Source: Bacteroidales bacterium UBA5349 | GTDB lineage: Bacteria > Bacteroidota > Bacteroidia > Bacteroidales > Tenuifilaceae | Assembly (NCBI GenBank): GCA_002410065.1 | Contig: DHQB01000007.1 | Span: 62,001 to 126,000 of the forward strand | Reading direction: 5' to 3' | DNA: 64,000 bases | In this document: positions 24,011 to 33,811 of the stretch, in pieces | Layout: each line of letters starts with the position of its first letter | Numbering within the stretch: position 1 is the stretch's first letter | Translations under genes and position numbers: made by a program | The notes under the pieces: model-generated | What the model was told of the DNA's origin: nothing | The model's input: only the letters and a program-made list of their open reading frames with translations | The model's database searches: none

Positions 24011-26905
24011 TTATTCCCTACTCTTACATCTTTTCAAAAATCGGTATGCCTCACCAACCCAAAGAACAACCGATGTGCTAGCAAATATCAAAATCCAATG
24101 GTACAAAGATAAAGGTGTAGTTCTGAAAAAAGTACTACCAAACTGTACAATTAATACTTGGCCCAAAAGTATTAAGGCAGCAATTACGAAAAAACTTTTA
24201 CTTTGACGAATATTGGATAGCACACCCCCACCCGACCCCATTGCTTTTGCATTAAACAAATTCCAAAACTGAAGCATTACAAATACGTTAAAGAATAGGG
24301 TAAGTTCGTAAATTGTAATTCCATTGTGGGCTTTTAGCAATCGAAGTAGAATAATTAGGCCAACAAAAAAGAATAATGCAGTAAAACCTATCAACCAACG
24401 CATTTGTGAAGTAATAATAAAATCAGTTGTTCTACGGGGTTTCTGTTTCATAACCTCCTTGTGTGGTGGCTCTGTTGCCAATGCTAGGGCGGCAAATGTG
24501 TCCATAATAAGATTTACCCATAGCATTTGAATAACGGTTAGGGGAAGTGTTACCCCAACTATGGGACCAAAAAGTACAATGGCTAAAGCAAGAAGGTTTA
24601 CAGTTAGCTGAAAGAATAGGAACCGTTGGATATTCTGATAGAGGGAGCGCCCCCATCTAATGGCATTTACTATGCTAGTAAACGAGTCGTCGAGCAGAAT
24701 GATATCACTTGCCTCTTTTGCCACTGATGTTCCTGAGCCCATTGCTAGGCCCACATTCGCCTTATTCAATGCAGGGGCATCATTAGTACCATCGCCTGTA
24801 ACGGCAACCACTTCACCCATCTCCTGAAGTAACCTTACAAGTTTTAGCTTATCAGCGGGGCGAGCACGAAACATTACCCTAAGATTATAAATAATGCTTT
24901 TAGCTTCGCTATCGCTTAAAGCGGCAAACTCAGCCCCAGAGATTAAACTATTTTCATTATTATTTGTACAAAGACCTATCTGTCTACAAATCTCTTTAGC
25001 GGTTACACTGGTATCACCTGTAACTACCTTTACCTCAACTCCAGCCATTTTACACTCGTTAATAGCACCAGAAACATCAGGCCTAACGGGATCGGTAATG
25101 CCCACAAAGCCAAGCAAAACCATGCTATCAAGCGAACTATTGTTTAAGTTATTTGAGCCATCCTCATCATCAAAATGCTTAAATGCAAAGGCAATGGTTC
25201 GCATTGCCGAACCCTGTAGTTCTGCAATTTTATCTTCGAATAAATCCTTGCTAAGCAAACCGATAGGTTTAACCCCATTAATATCTAAAAAATGGCTGCA
25301 TTTATCTTTAATAATCTCTGGTGCTCCTTTTAGAAAAACCACAGGTTTTGAAAGCAAATCAGAATTACCCGCCGTTGCCATATACTTGGTATCCGATGAA
25401 AAAGGGATCTGAGAGGTTATCCTAAATTCTGAGCGAAGTGACTCATAATCCTCATCCAAATCATTAAGCCAAAGCAGGAGTGCAGCATCAGTAGGGTTTC
25501 CTAAAGGCTTTACTCCTCCGCCAGTTCTATCGATAAATGCCTTTGAATTTACTGCCATTGAAAGAATTACCAGTGTCTTAAGGTTTATGTTATCATCCAA
25601 ATCACCAGCAAAAAAGGTATAATCAACTACCTGCATCTGATTTTGGGTTAGTGTTCCCGTTTTATCAGTACAAATAACTGTTGTTGCGCCCATGGTTTCA
25701 GTTGCCTGCATTCTCCTCACCAAATTATTTGTAGCCGTCATTTTGCGCATGCTATAGGCTAAGCTAAGGGTAACACTCATGGCCAAACCCTCTGGAACAG
25801 CAACAACAATAAGCGTTATTGCAACCAGAATGAAGAGAAGTATTTGTTCGGCTGATTCAATGCTAAACCATGCTTGCGCAGAAAACAAATTGATACCCAG
25901 TAATAGGCCCATACCATAAAACACTGCAAACAGCGAAAGCGAAACCAGTAAAAGTTTAGGTATGGCCACAGTTAACCTACTCGATAGGATTTTGGGTAAT
26001 TCAAAAGATTTACCGAAAAACGAAAAGAAATCGAACATTATGGGTAACCAAACCCTAGTTAGAATTATACCCAGAGGAATTAATACTGAGAAAAGGCTAT
26101 ACCAATTCTCGGGAGTTAAAGCTAATCTTCCGCCGAAATAATCGAAAAGCATAAATCCCCAAAAAGCTATAAATGCAACTAAAAATCCAACTACACCAAT
26201 AAGTTTACTTAAACCCTCAAGTTGAATGCTCAATGGGGTTGGGTCGTTAATCTGAATTGATGCTTCTCTTGCTGTCTTCCCTATTTCTGTTTCGTTTCCA
26301 ACTGCAGTAACTAAAAAAGTTGCATTTCCTTCCATTACCGTGGTACCACGGTATACCATGTTAACTGGATATGTATGCTCCTCCTGAGTATCCTCAGAAT
26401 TGATTTGTTTATATACCAACAATTCCCCGGTTAACGATGATTCATTTACTCCCAAAGATATGCTGCTATGAATTTTGCCATCAGCAGGAATTTCTTCACC
26501 AGTATCTATAATTACAAAATCGCCCACAACAATTTCGGAAATGGACACTGAAGTTACACCGCCATTTCTTATAACCTTAACGGGCTCTATATCGCTAACT
26601 TTATTAAGGATATCAAACTCGAGACCAGCCTTATACTCATTAAAGAAGGCCATTAATGTAGCCAGCAGAACGGCAATTATGATACCTATTCCCTCAATAA
26701 AATTGCCATGAAAAAAACCAACAACAACAGCAATTCCAGCAGCAATTAAAAGAATACGAATAATAGGATCATCAAACTTTTCGAACAGCAATTTCCACCA
26801 CGGATTGCGTAATGGTGGAGTAAGAACATTGCTGCCATGCTTCCGCCTACTCTCCTCAACTTGGCTAGATGTTAGACCTTTAGGAATATTATCTTTTTGT
26901 AACAT
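24011..26905 (-). CDS. P-type cation-transporting ATPase (calcium, PMCA-like)
   Basis: A 964-residue pump with the P-type order: cation-ATPase N-terminal domain, actuator loop with SLTGE, phosphorylation motif CTDKTGTLTQ (Asp phosphorylated), nucleotide domain with FLKGAPEII, hinge VTGDGTNDAPALNKANVG, and about ten membrane helices. The M4 motif is VPEGLAMSV, the IIB/PMCA-type variant. It belongs to the calcium-transporting P2 group rather than the Na/K or heavy-metal groups; the ion is inferred. Start MLQKDNIPKGLTSSQVEESR is as in homologues. Confidence 0.9.
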   Translation of the reverse strand: MLQKDNIPKGLTSSQVEESRRKHGSNVLTPPLRNPWWKLLFEKFDDPIIRILLIAAGIAVVVGFFHGNFIEGIGIIIAVLLATLMAFFNEYKAGLEFDILNKVSDIEPVKVIRNGGVTSVSISEIVVGDFVIIDTGEEIPADGKIHSSISLGVNESSLTGELLVYKQINSEDTQEEHTYPVNMVYRGTTVMEGNATFLVTAVGNETEIGKTAREASIQINDPTPLSIQLEGLSKLIGVVGFLVAFIAFWGFMLFDYFGGRLALTPENWYSLFSVLIPLGIILTRVWLPIMFDFFSFFGKSFELPKILSSRLTVAIPKLLLVSLSLFAVFYGMGLLLGINLFSAQAWFSIESAEQILLFILVAITLIVVAVPEGLAMSVTLSLAYSMRKMTATNNLVRRMQATETMGATTVICTDKTGTLTQNQMQVVDYTFFAGDLDDNINLKTLVILSMAVNSKAFIDRTGGGVKPLGNPTDAALLLWLNDLDEDYESLRSEFRITSQIPFSSDTKYMATAGNSDLLSKPVVFLKGAPEIIKDKCSHFLDINGVKPIGLLSKDLFEDKIAELQGSAMRTIAFAFKHFDDEDGSNNLNNSSLDSMVLLGFVGITDPVRPDVSGAINECKMAGVEVKVVTGDTSVTAKEICRQIGLCTNNNENSLISGAEFAALSDSEAKSIIYNLRVMFRARPADKLKLVRLLQEMGEVVAVTGDGTNDAPALNKANVGLAMGSGTSVAKEASDIILLDDSFTSIVNAIRWGRSLYQNIQRFLFFQLTVNLLALAIVLFGPIVGVTLPLTVIQMLWVNLIMDTFAALALATEPPHKEVMKQKPRRTTDFIITSQMRWLIGFTALFFFVGLIILLRLLKAHNGITIYELTLFFNVFVMLQFWNLFNAKAMGSGGGVLSNIRQSKSFFVIAALILLGQVLIVQFGSTFFRTTPLSLYHWILIFASTSVVLWVGEAYRFLKRCKSRE

Positions 26906-27133
26906 TTGTTTTAATAGTTAGAGTACAAGTTTAAGGGTAATTTGCATATTATTAGTTGATAAACGAGTATTTTTTGTAGTGAATAATACATGAGATTATC
27001 CTTGGTATTTAGCCAGTTTACAGTGCAAATGATTAAAAATACGAAATATTGAAAGACAGATCAAACAAAAGTTCGATGAACATAAGGGGTGATTTGCAAC
27101 AAAAAGGCTATTTTTACAAAAAAAAACAGAAGA

Positions 27134-27928
27134 ATGTTATATGGTGTTGTTAATCAAAGTATAGTTCCCCTAAGGAGAGAACCTTTTGAGCGTAGCGAAA
27201 TGGTTAGCCAGCTGCTATTTGGAGAAACTTTTGCTATTATCGAAGAGCATAAGGATTGGCTTAGGGTAGAGCTAACATACGATTCCTATGAAGGCTGGCT
27301 TGATAAAAAGAGTTGTATCATACTTGATCAAGAACAAATAGAACTTCTTTTGCTAGATGGAATCTCGCAGGTCTCTTCCAGACTCTTCAGCGCAAAAGCA
27401 AAGGATAATGACTATCCAATAAGATTATGCCCAGGATCGAACCTGTACAACTACGACCAACCAACAGGCATCTTCAATATGGTGGGTAAGGAGTACAAAA
27501 CCTTTAACGTTCCTTTTGATGGCCCATTTGATAATAATTATAAGGGCATTGAGGAGTTGTCAAAATCGTTTGTTAACACACCATATCTTTGGGGTGGCCG
27601 CACACCATATGGGATTGACTGCTCTGGGCTGGTACAAATAGTCTTCAAAATAATTGGGGTTAAAGTTCCTAGGGATGCCAGTCAGCAAGTTATGGTTGGC
27701 CAAACAGTTGAATTTGTTAACCAATTTAGGGTTGGAGATTTAGCCTTTTTTGATGATGAAGAAGGTAATATTGTCCACGTTGGTATAGTACTGAGCAACA
27801 ACAGCATTATCCACAGTTCTGGATACGTTAGAATAGATAAACTTGATCAACAGGGAATTTTCTCAACTTCAGATAAACGTTACTCTCATAAACTTAGAGT
27901 GGTAAAACGCCTACTTAATATTAATTAA
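27134..27928 (+). CDS. NlpC/P60 cysteine hydrolase with SH3-like domain
   Basis: Cell-wall-type endopeptidase. N-terminal SH3-like half (MLYGVVNQSIVPLRREP, residues 1-60), a second beta region, and a C-terminal NlpC/P60 domain with catalytic Cys163 (GIDCSGLV), His215 (NIVHVGIVL) and His227. Start taken at the ATG at 27134; the longer frame begins at a GTG and is lysine-rich, unlike the family. No signal peptide is seen, as in several Bacteroidota relatives. It is followed by a tiny membrane-protein gene and a Nudix gene. Confidence 0.88.
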   Translation: MLYGVVNQSIVPLRREPFERSEMVSQLLFGETFAIIEEHKDWLRVELTYDSYEGWLDKKSCIILDQEQIELLLLDGISQVSSRLFSAKAKDNDYPIRLCPGSNLYNYDQPTGIFNMVGKEYKTFNVPFDGPFDNNYKGIEELSKSFVNTPYLWGGRTPYGIDCSGLVQIVFKIIGVKVPRDASQQVMVGQTVEFVNQFRVGDLAFFDDEEGNIVHVGIVLSNNSIIHSSGYVRIDKLDQQGIFSTSDKRYSHKLRVVKRLLNIN

Positions 27929-27954
27929 ATTTTTATAAAATTATCCTTAGCCCT

Positions 27955-28059
27955 ATGATTAAACATCAGATAACTATATTACTTGCTGTTATTGTGTTGG
28001 CAATTTGGATAGTCTATAAACTTAAGGAAAAGAAAAAGAATAACAGGGACAGCAAATAA
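27955..28059 (+). CDS. Small membrane protein (34 aa)
   Basis: The ATG at 27955 opens a 34-codon frame: MIKHQITILLAVIVLAIWIV forms a membrane helix, followed by a strongly basic tail (KLKEKKKNNRDSK). It lies 26 nt after the NlpC/P60 stop and 14 nt before the Nudix start, in the same direction, so it is likely part of that transcript. Function unknown. Confidence 0.55.
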   Translation: MIKHQITILLAVIVLAIWIVYKLKEKKKNNRDSK

Positions 28060-28073
28060 CAACCATAAGGCAA

Positions 28074-28511
28074 ATGCTTCACTCCTATAAATACCCCAGA
28101 ATGCTGGTTACAGTAGACTGTCTAATCTTTCAAAAAGGGGTAAACGATTTGTATAAAATATTGCTAATAAAACGAGGGAATGACCCTTTCAAAGGTCAAT
28201 TTGCCTTGCCCGGCGGCTTTCCCGAAATGGACGAACTACTTGTCGATGCAGCAAAACGTGAACTAATGGAAGAAACCGGATTAACTATGGTTCATCTTGA
28301 GCCTCTTTCAACCTTTGATGCTATTGAAAGGGATCCACGGGGAAGAAATATTTCTGTAACCTTTTATGGCTTTGCTAGGGCTGATAGTAAGATAACTGCG
28401 GGCGATGATGCTGCCGAAGTTCAGTGGTTTCCGCTAAATAGGCTTCCGCATCTGGCATTCGATCATCAGCAAATAATCGGTTTTGCCATTGAGAAACTTG
28501 GGCTTCAATAG
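28074..28511 (+). CDS. Nudix hydrolase
   Basis: Hydrolase of a nucleoside-diphosphate derivative. The Nudix box is complete: GGFPEMDELLVDAAKRELMEETGL (pattern GX5EX7REUXEEXGU) at about residues 46-69. Length 145 aa is normal for the ADP-ribose/nucleotide pyrophosphatase group, but the substrate cannot be deduced from sequence. Confidence 0.9.
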   Translation: MLHSYKYPRMLVTVDCLIFQKGVNDLYKILLIKRGNDPFKGQFALPGGFPEMDELLVDAAKRELMEETGLTMVHLEPLSTFDAIERDPRGRNISVTFYGFARADSKITAGDDAAEVQWFPLNRLPHLAFDHQQIIGFAIEKLGLQ

Positions 28512-28524
28512 TCCAGGGTCATCC

Positions 28525-29802
28525 CTAAACAATCATTCCTGCTCCAACGGTAATATTAGTTGCCTCGTCGATAATAAGGAGGCTGCCCGTTACCCTATTC
28601 TGTCGATATGAATCGTAGAACAAGGCCTTTGTGGTTCTTATGGTAACGCAAGCAATATCGTTAAGGCCAATACTCTTGTCGTCATAATCCTTATCCAAGG
28701 TATTGATGTTTACTTTAAACTTAACTTCTTTTATCATGCAACGTACGTCGCTTGAGGTATGCTTAACCGCATATTTTGCAGCAGAATTCAATGCTTTATC
28801 ACTTAGCCAGCATACCATCACATCAATATCCTGTCCTGACTCAATGCCGTTTTCTGCAGGAACAATCATGCAGCCGCGGCTAACATCCAAATCATCTGTT
28901 AAGGTAATGGTTACCGATTGCGGAGTGCTTGCACTTTCGAGTTCCTCGGTAAAAAGTCGAATAGACTGGATTGATGAGGTAAACCCAGAAGGTAGTACCT
29001 TAACCCTATCACCTACCCTGAAGGTTCCGCTAGCCATTCTTCCAGCATATCCACGGAAATCATGAAACTCAGTGCTCTGGGGCCTAACAACGTATTGTAC
29101 AGGGAAACGAGCATCAACATGATTATAGTCGTTGCTAATGTATAAATTCTCAAGAAGATACATTAGGGTTGGTCCATCGTACCAAGGTGTTTTGGTTGAC
29201 CTCTCAACCACATTGTCGCCATGCAATGCGCTAATGGGAATAAACCTCACATCCTTAAGATTTAGATTTGAAGAGAAGGTCATAAACTTTTTTTGAGTAT
29301 CGAAAAAAACTTCCTCACTAAAATCAACCAAATCCATCTTATTCACACAAACAATAACGTGAGGAATACAAAGCAATGATGCAATATAGGCATGCCTTAT
29401 GGTTTGCTCTATTACACCATGTCGTGCATCAACCAGTATAACTGCTGCATTGGCGGTTGAAGCCCCAGTAACCATATTCCGCGTGTACTGAATATGGCCA
29501 GGTGTATCGGCAATTATGAATTTACGTTTTGGTGTATGAAAATACCTATAGGCAACATCAATGGTAATACCTTGCTCGCGTTCAGCCCTAAGCCCATCAG
29601 TTAAAAGCGCTAGGTTAACATGCTCTTCACCTTTTTTTAAAGATGCCTTTTCAACCTCCTCCATCTGATCCTGAAAAATGGCTTTTGAATCATATAACAA
29701 TCTACCAATAAGCGTACTTTTACCGTCGTCAACGCTTCCGGCAGTTGTAAACCGGAGCAATTCCATGTTAAGATATGCTGAGTCGTTAAGTTTATTATCC
29801 AT
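28525..29802 (-). CDS. cysN: Sulfate adenylyltransferase subunit 1 (CysN GTPase)
   Basis: GTP-driven regulatory subunit of ATP sulfurylase; with CysD it forms adenosine 5'-phosphosulfate. GTPase motifs: P-loop GSVDDGKST, DTPGHIQYTRNM, NKMD. EF-Tu-like barrel domains follow. I place the start at the ATG at 29800-29802 (MDNKLNDSAYL); the longer frame overlaps cysD and has no counterpart in homologues. No fused CysC domain is present; a separate cysC lies upstream of cysD. Confidence 0.95.
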   Translation of the reverse strand: MDNKLNDSAYLNMELLRFTTAGSVDDGKSTLIGRLLYDSKAIFQDQMEEVEKASLKKGEEHVNLALLTDGLRAEREQGITIDVAYRYFHTPKRKFIIADTPGHIQYTRNMVTGASTANAAVILVDARHGVIEQTIRHAYIASLLCIPHVIVCVNKMDLVDFSEEVFFDTQKKFMTFSSNLNLKDVRFIPISALHGDNVVERSTKTPWYDGPTLMYLLENLYISNDYNHVDARFPVQYVVRPQSTEFHDFRGYAGRMASGTFRVGDRVKVLPSGFTSSIQSIRLFTEELESASTPQSVTITLTDDLDVSRGCMIVPAENGIESGQDIDVMVCWLSDKALNSAAKYAVKHTSSDVRCMIKEVKFKVNINTLDKDYDDKSIGLNDIACVTIRTTKALFYDSYRQNRVTGSLLIIDEATNITVGAGMIV

Positions 29803-29842
29803 AGCAAACTTGATTTTTCTAATTAAAATGCATTCAAATTGG

Positions 29843-30748
29843 CTAGAAATAGCCTTCAATCTTTCTATCCTCCATGGCCGCTTCGCTTCTCTTGTCATCG
29901 GCCCTAGTTCCCCTTTCGGTGGTTCTAATGGCGGCAACCTCTCTAATGATATCGGTTAGCGAGTTGGCCGTAGATTCTACAGCGCCAGTACATGTTGCAT
30001 CGCCAATAGTTCTAAAGCGTACAATCATTTTCTCTACCTTTTCGGTATCCCGTATCTGCATAAAAGGGGTTTTAGCATAAAGAACGCCATCGCGAAGAAA
30101 AACTTCACGTTCATGCGAGAAATATAGCGAAGGAATAGCAATTTCCTCTAGCATGATATATTGCCAAACGTCCATCTCAGTCCAGTTACTAATTGGGAAA
30201 ACGCGAAAATGTTCGCCCATTCCCATGCGGCCATTAAAAATATTCCAAAGTTCAGGTCGTTGATTCTTAGGATCCCATTGTCCAAACTCATCACGATGCG
30301 AAAAGAAACGCTCCTTTGCACGGGCTTTTTCCTCATCGCGCCTGCCCCCACCCATTGCACAGTTAAACTTATGTTTCTCAATTGCATCAAGCAGAGTAAC
30401 TGTTTGAAGCCTATTACGGCTTGCACTAAAGCCTGTTTCTTCCACCGCTTTCCCTTCATCAATCGACTCTTGAACAGAGGCTACAATAATGGGCACGCCT
30501 GTTTCTTCAGAAAGAGCATCACGAAACTCAAGGGTTTCAACAAAGTTATGACCAGTATCAATATGCATAAGCGGAAAGGGTACCCTTGCAGGGTAAAATG
30601 CCTTTCGAGCAAGATGAAACATCACAATAGAATCCTTTCCACCACTGAACAGCATTACGGGATTCTCGAATTGTGCAGCAACTTCACGAAGAACAAAAAT
30701 TGACTCCGACTCAAGTTCGCGTAAATGATTAATGGTAAACTGCTTCAT
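29843..30748 (-). CDS. cysD: Sulfate adenylyltransferase subunit 2 (CysD)
   Basis: Catalytic subunit of ATP sulfurylase, PP-loop ATPase type. The PP motif SGGKDS is at about 36-41, then HIDTGHNF, GGGRRDEEKARAKERFFS and the typical C-terminus AAMEDRKIEGYF. Length 301 aa is full. It lies upstream of cysN with a 40-nt gap and 111 nt downstream of cysC. Confidence 0.96.
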   Translation of the reverse strand: MKQFTINHLRELESESIFVLREVAAQFENPVMLFSGGKDSIVMFHLARKAFYPARVPFPLMHIDTGHNFVETLEFRDALSEETGVPIIVASVQESIDEGKAVEETGFSASRNRLQTVTLLDAIEKHKFNCAMGGGRRDEEKARAKERFFSHRDEFGQWDPKNQRPELWNIFNGRMGMGEHFRVFPISNWTEMDVWQYIMLEEIAIPSLYFSHEREVFLRDGVLYAKTPFMQIRDTEKVEKMIVRFRTIGDATCTGAVESTANSLTDIIREVAAIRTTERGTRADDKRSEAAMEDRKIEGYF

Positions 30749-30859
30749 ACTTATTGGTATTTAAAAAACACATTAGGTAATGTTCTACCAACTACCGCAT
30801 GTGCTTGAGTAACCTTTTTCAGGGATAATAAATATTGATTTTTTAAATAACCCCCAAAA

Positions 30860-31387
30860 TTAATAAAACTTTTGTGTTATGCAGTTTAAAAGCTGCTTTG
30901 TGCTCTCTTCGGGGGTTTTTCCGTATGTATTGATGATGCAATCAGCATTAAGAGGCGCCTCATAAGGGGAATCGATACCGGTGAGGTTCTTTATTAAGCC
31001 ATCACTTGCTTTTTGGTACAAGCCCTTTACATCACGCTGTACACAGATATTAAGTGGAGTACTTATGTAAACCTCAATAAACCGATTGGGGTCAATAATA
31101 TTTCGCGCCTGCTCGCGTATTTGGATCGTTGGAGATATGAATGAGCAGATGGCTGTTACGTTCGACTGCACTACTAACCTAGCCATTTGTGCTGCCCTAC
31201 GAATGTTCTCTTGCCTATCGGCAATGGAATACCCTAGGTCAGCACAGAGCGATTTCCTAAACTCATCGCCATCAATCGCTACAGTGGGTATTCCCTGCTT
31301 TGATAACAATTTTCCAAGCAATTGGGCAATGGTTGTCTTCCCTGCCGATGGTAAACCGGTTAACCAAATTACGTATGGTTTTGACAT
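30860..31387 (-). CDS. cysC: Adenylylsulfate kinase (CysC)
   Basis: Phosphorylates APS to PAPS. P-loop GLPSAGKTT at 10-18, DGDEFRKSL, LGYSIADRQENIRRAA and CSFISPTIQIREQAR near 98 match APS kinases. Length 175 aa. It is the first gene of the cysC-cysD-cysN set. No PAPS reductase or sulfite reductase is encoded in the window, so the PAPS could serve either assimilation or sulfation. Confidence 0.92.
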   Translation of the reverse strand: MSKPYVIWLTGLPSAGKTTIAQLLGKLLSKQGIPTVAIDGDEFRKSLCADLGYSIADRQENIRRAAQMARLVVQSNVTAICSFISPTIQIREQARNIIDPNRFIEVYISTPLNICVQRDVKGLYQKASDGLIKNLTGIDSPYEAPLNADCIINTYGKTPEESTKQLLNCITQKFY

Positions 31388-31413
31388 AGAAAAATTACTG
31401 TATTTGAAATGGG

Positions 31414-32127
31414 CTAAACAAACCCGCGTTCTTTCTTAATCTTCTCGTACGCTTCGTTAACCTTCTGAAACTTCTCTTCGGCTGCCTTGCGAATATCCTC
31501 ACCCAAATAGCTAACCTTATCGGGGTGATGCTTTAGCGCCATATTGCGATAAGCCTTTTTTATTTCGTCAACTGTTGCTGTTTTCTCAATCTCGAGTATA
31601 CGATAGTTCGCATCGATATCATTGTAAAACATTGACTTAATTGACTCGAAATCAGCATTTGAAATGCCCAGCCAACCTGCAATATTTGTAATAACATTTA
31701 CCTCATTGGGATGTAAAACGCCATCGGCGTTAGCTATACCGAATAGTAAATGAAGAAGTTGCAACCGTGATGGATAATCCATATTATCACGGATCTGGTA
31801 GCAAACATCTTTTAGTGGAACGCTTTTTTTGAGTATATCGCGGAGTAGAATAAGCGCATCATTTGCAGCAGCAGCACCAAAGTTTTTGAGAAAATAACTC
31901 TTTACATAGTCGAGCTCAACTTTTAGCACTTTGCCATCGGCTTTCATAACCTCAGCAACTAGAACTAATAGGCTAACTATAAAATTATTACGCCCAGTTT
32001 GTGCTGTATAGGTCTTAACCTCAGAGGTATCGAGCACTGAACCAATGGCAAAGCCAATAATGCCGCCTATTGGACCAAGAAGCACCCAGCCCAATCCACC
32101 ACCTATCCATTTACCAAATTTTCCCAT
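31414..32127 (-). CDS. TerB/DnaJ-domain protein (DjlA-like)
   Basis: An N-terminal glycine-rich hydrophobic segment (GGGLGWVLLGPIGGIIGFAIG), a TerB-like helical domain (about 45-160), and a C-terminal J domain with the HPD motif (ALKHHPDKVSYLG). This is the order of DjlA-type co-chaperones, which stimulate DnaK at the membrane. It lies 14 nt downstream of coaE and is probably in the same operon. Confidence 0.88.
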   Translation of the reverse strand: MGKFGKWIGGGLGWVLLGPIGGIIGFAIGSVLDTSEVKTYTAQTGRNNFIVSLLVLVAEVMKADGKVLKVELDYVKSYFLKNFGAAAANDALILLRDILKKSVPLKDVCYQIRDNMDYPSRLQLLHLLFGIANADGVLHPNEVNVITNIAGWLGISNADFESIKSMFYNDIDANYRILEIEKTATVDEIKKAYRNMALKHHPDKVSYLGEDIRKAAEEKFQKVNEAYEKIKKERGFV

Positions 32128-32141
32128 AAACCTATTTCCCT

Positions 32142-32732
32142 CTAATTAATTCCCTTTAAAATTTTACTGACCAACTCGGTAACTTGTGGTAAAAGCAACC
32201 TGATGCCATCATTTACTAAAACAAAATTGCTTTTGGCAACTAACTCTTCGTCGGAGAGTTGGTTTGCCATGCGTTGTATTACATGTTCTGGTGTTACCCC
32301 ATCGCGCTGGCATACCCTATCAATTCTTAGCTTTTGTGGAGCAACCACTGCAACAACCATATCTACTTGCTTATAGGCTCCACTCTCAAAAAGTATGGCT
32401 GCCTCTTTAAAGGCTATTTTTACATTGGCATTAGTCTGTTTCCAGGCATTAAAATGATGTGCAACAGCGGGATGAACAATAGAATTAAGGCTTTGTAAAA
32501 GGTTTTTATCGTTAAAAACAAGCATTGAAACCTTTGCCCTATCAAGCTTTCCCTCTATATAAATGCCAATTCCAAACAGCGACTTTATCTGCTCAATTAC
32601 CTCATTATTTGTATCAACAATAGTTCTGGCTTCGAGATCGGCATTATAAACAGGATAACCCATAGCCTCTAAAATATTGCTAACCATTGACTTTCCGCTA
32701 CCTATTCCTCCGGCTATTCCAACAGAAATCAT
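32142..32732 (-). CDS. coaE: Dephospho-CoA kinase
   Basis: Last step of coenzyme A synthesis. P-loop GIAGGIGSGKSM at 5-16, YNADLEAR, and the lid segment RIDRVCQRDGVTPEHVIQRM. Length 196 aa. The start overlaps the stop of the YbbR-like gene by 1 nt, a common pairing in Bacteroidota. Confidence 0.94.
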   Translation of the reverse strand: MISVGIAGGIGSGKSMVSNILEAMGYPVYNADLEARTIVDTNNEVIEQIKSLFGIGIYIEGKLDRAKVSMLVFNDKNLLQSLNSIVHPAVAHHFNAWKQTNANVKIAFKEAAILFESGAYKQVDMVVAVVAPQKLRIDRVCQRDGVTPEHVIQRMANQLSDEELVAKSNFVLVNDGIRLLLPQVTELVSKILKGIN

Positions 32733-33730
32733 TACAGTTTCTCAATGATAAATTCAACAAACTTTGGCTCAAAGGTAAGGTTTGATATGGAATGGGGTTT
32801 CCCCTGAACCCTAACCCTAAGCTTATTATCGAGCATTACTTTTGCTTCATTAAAATCGACGTAAGCCTTAACCGAAGAGTTTTCAATATCTTGATAATCA
32901 CTTCTAACCACATTACATTTCACATTCACAGAACTTGGCAGAACAATTAGCCTAATTGAATCGGGCAAGTTTTTCACCTCAATGGGAAGAGAGAAGTTTG
33001 CTTCGGTAAACCTCTCAACAGGGATTGTTACCCTAACATTACGGTGCGATAGGCTTACCTGCGGGATGGACTGAAGCGGAATTTCTTGTTGCAGCGTTTG
33101 GTTTAAATCGAGGAAACTCTTATTTTCGGTCTGTATAGAGGTTATTGTGTCAATAATTGCCTGTGGACCACTAAGGGTAATGCTATCTGGCTTAACAGAG
33201 ATTTTGCCAGCAATCATGTACTGTCTTTTAAGTGTATACTTAATCTTTGGAGATACGACTACCTTTTTCTCTGCTAGATCGGTAAAGTGAAAAAAGAGTG
33301 TGTCAGGAGAGACCTTTTCAAGTTTAAGATCACCATGCAAATAGTTGGAAAAAAGATGCCTTGACCTATTAGTAATAAGCATAAACTTATGATCATCTCC
33401 TTGGGCCATAATTAACCCAGCGCTTTTCATATCTATATTAATGGTAGTTAATCTGGATGATATTCTATACCTGATTAAGGTATAGCCAAACCCACGAACA
33501 TTTAACAAAACGCTTTTGGGAGGATCTCCAACTAAAAGTTTCCCCTGAGGCATATTTTCAAACCTAACCGGAAAATTAACATCGGAGTTGTACTCGTAGC
33601 TGAGCTTATTTAGATACCAAAGAATTAATGCTACTGCTAGAAAGAAGGAGAATACAGCTAATTTAACCTTAAACTTAGTTTTTTGGCGCTTAAAAATGTT
33701 CCCGAATTGCCTTAGTAGATTGGTATCCAT
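32732..33730 (-). CDS. YbbR-like (CdaR-type) membrane-anchored protein
   Basis: One N-terminal transmembrane helix (about 23-43) followed by repeated extracytoplasmic YbbR-like beta domains (DVNFPVRFENMPQGKLL, FTEANFSLPIEVKNLPDSIRL). In Firmicutes YbbR/CdaR regulates the c-di-AMP cyclase; no cyclase gene is adjacent here, so that link is only by family. The gene lies between yajC and coaE. Confidence 0.85.
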   Translation of the reverse strand: MDTNLLRQFGNIFKRQKTKFKVKLAVFSFFLAVALILWYLNKLSYEYNSDVNFPVRFENMPQGKLLVGDPPKSVLLNVRGFGYTLIRYRISSRLTTINIDMKSAGLIMAQGDDHKFMLITNRSRHLFSNYLHGDLKLEKVSPDTLFFHFTDLAEKKVVVSPKIKYTLKRQYMIAGKISVKPDSITLSGPQAIIDTITSIQTENKSFLDLNQTLQQEIPLQSIPQVSLSHRNVRVTIPVERFTEANFSLPIEVKNLPDSIRLIVLPSSVNVKCNVVRSDYQDIENSSVKAYVDFNEAKVMLDNKLRVRVQGKPHSISNLTFEPKFVEFIIEKL

Positions 33731-33811
33731 GATAACAAACTAATTTATAAAAAAACAGAGTTCAGATGCAACTGTAAATGCAAATGAACTCTGTAAAGGT
33801 ATAAAAAAAAG

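Noticed and set aside
24894..25412. Plus-strand 172-codon frame
   Set aside because: Antisense to the P-type ATPase nucleotide-binding domain; no family match.
29803..29937. N-terminal extension of cysN
   Set aside because: It overlaps the cysD 3' end, is rich in unrelated residues and is absent from CysN homologues.
30161..30703. Plus-strand 180-codon frame
   Set aside because: Antisense to cysD, which has a clear ATP sulfurylase sequence.
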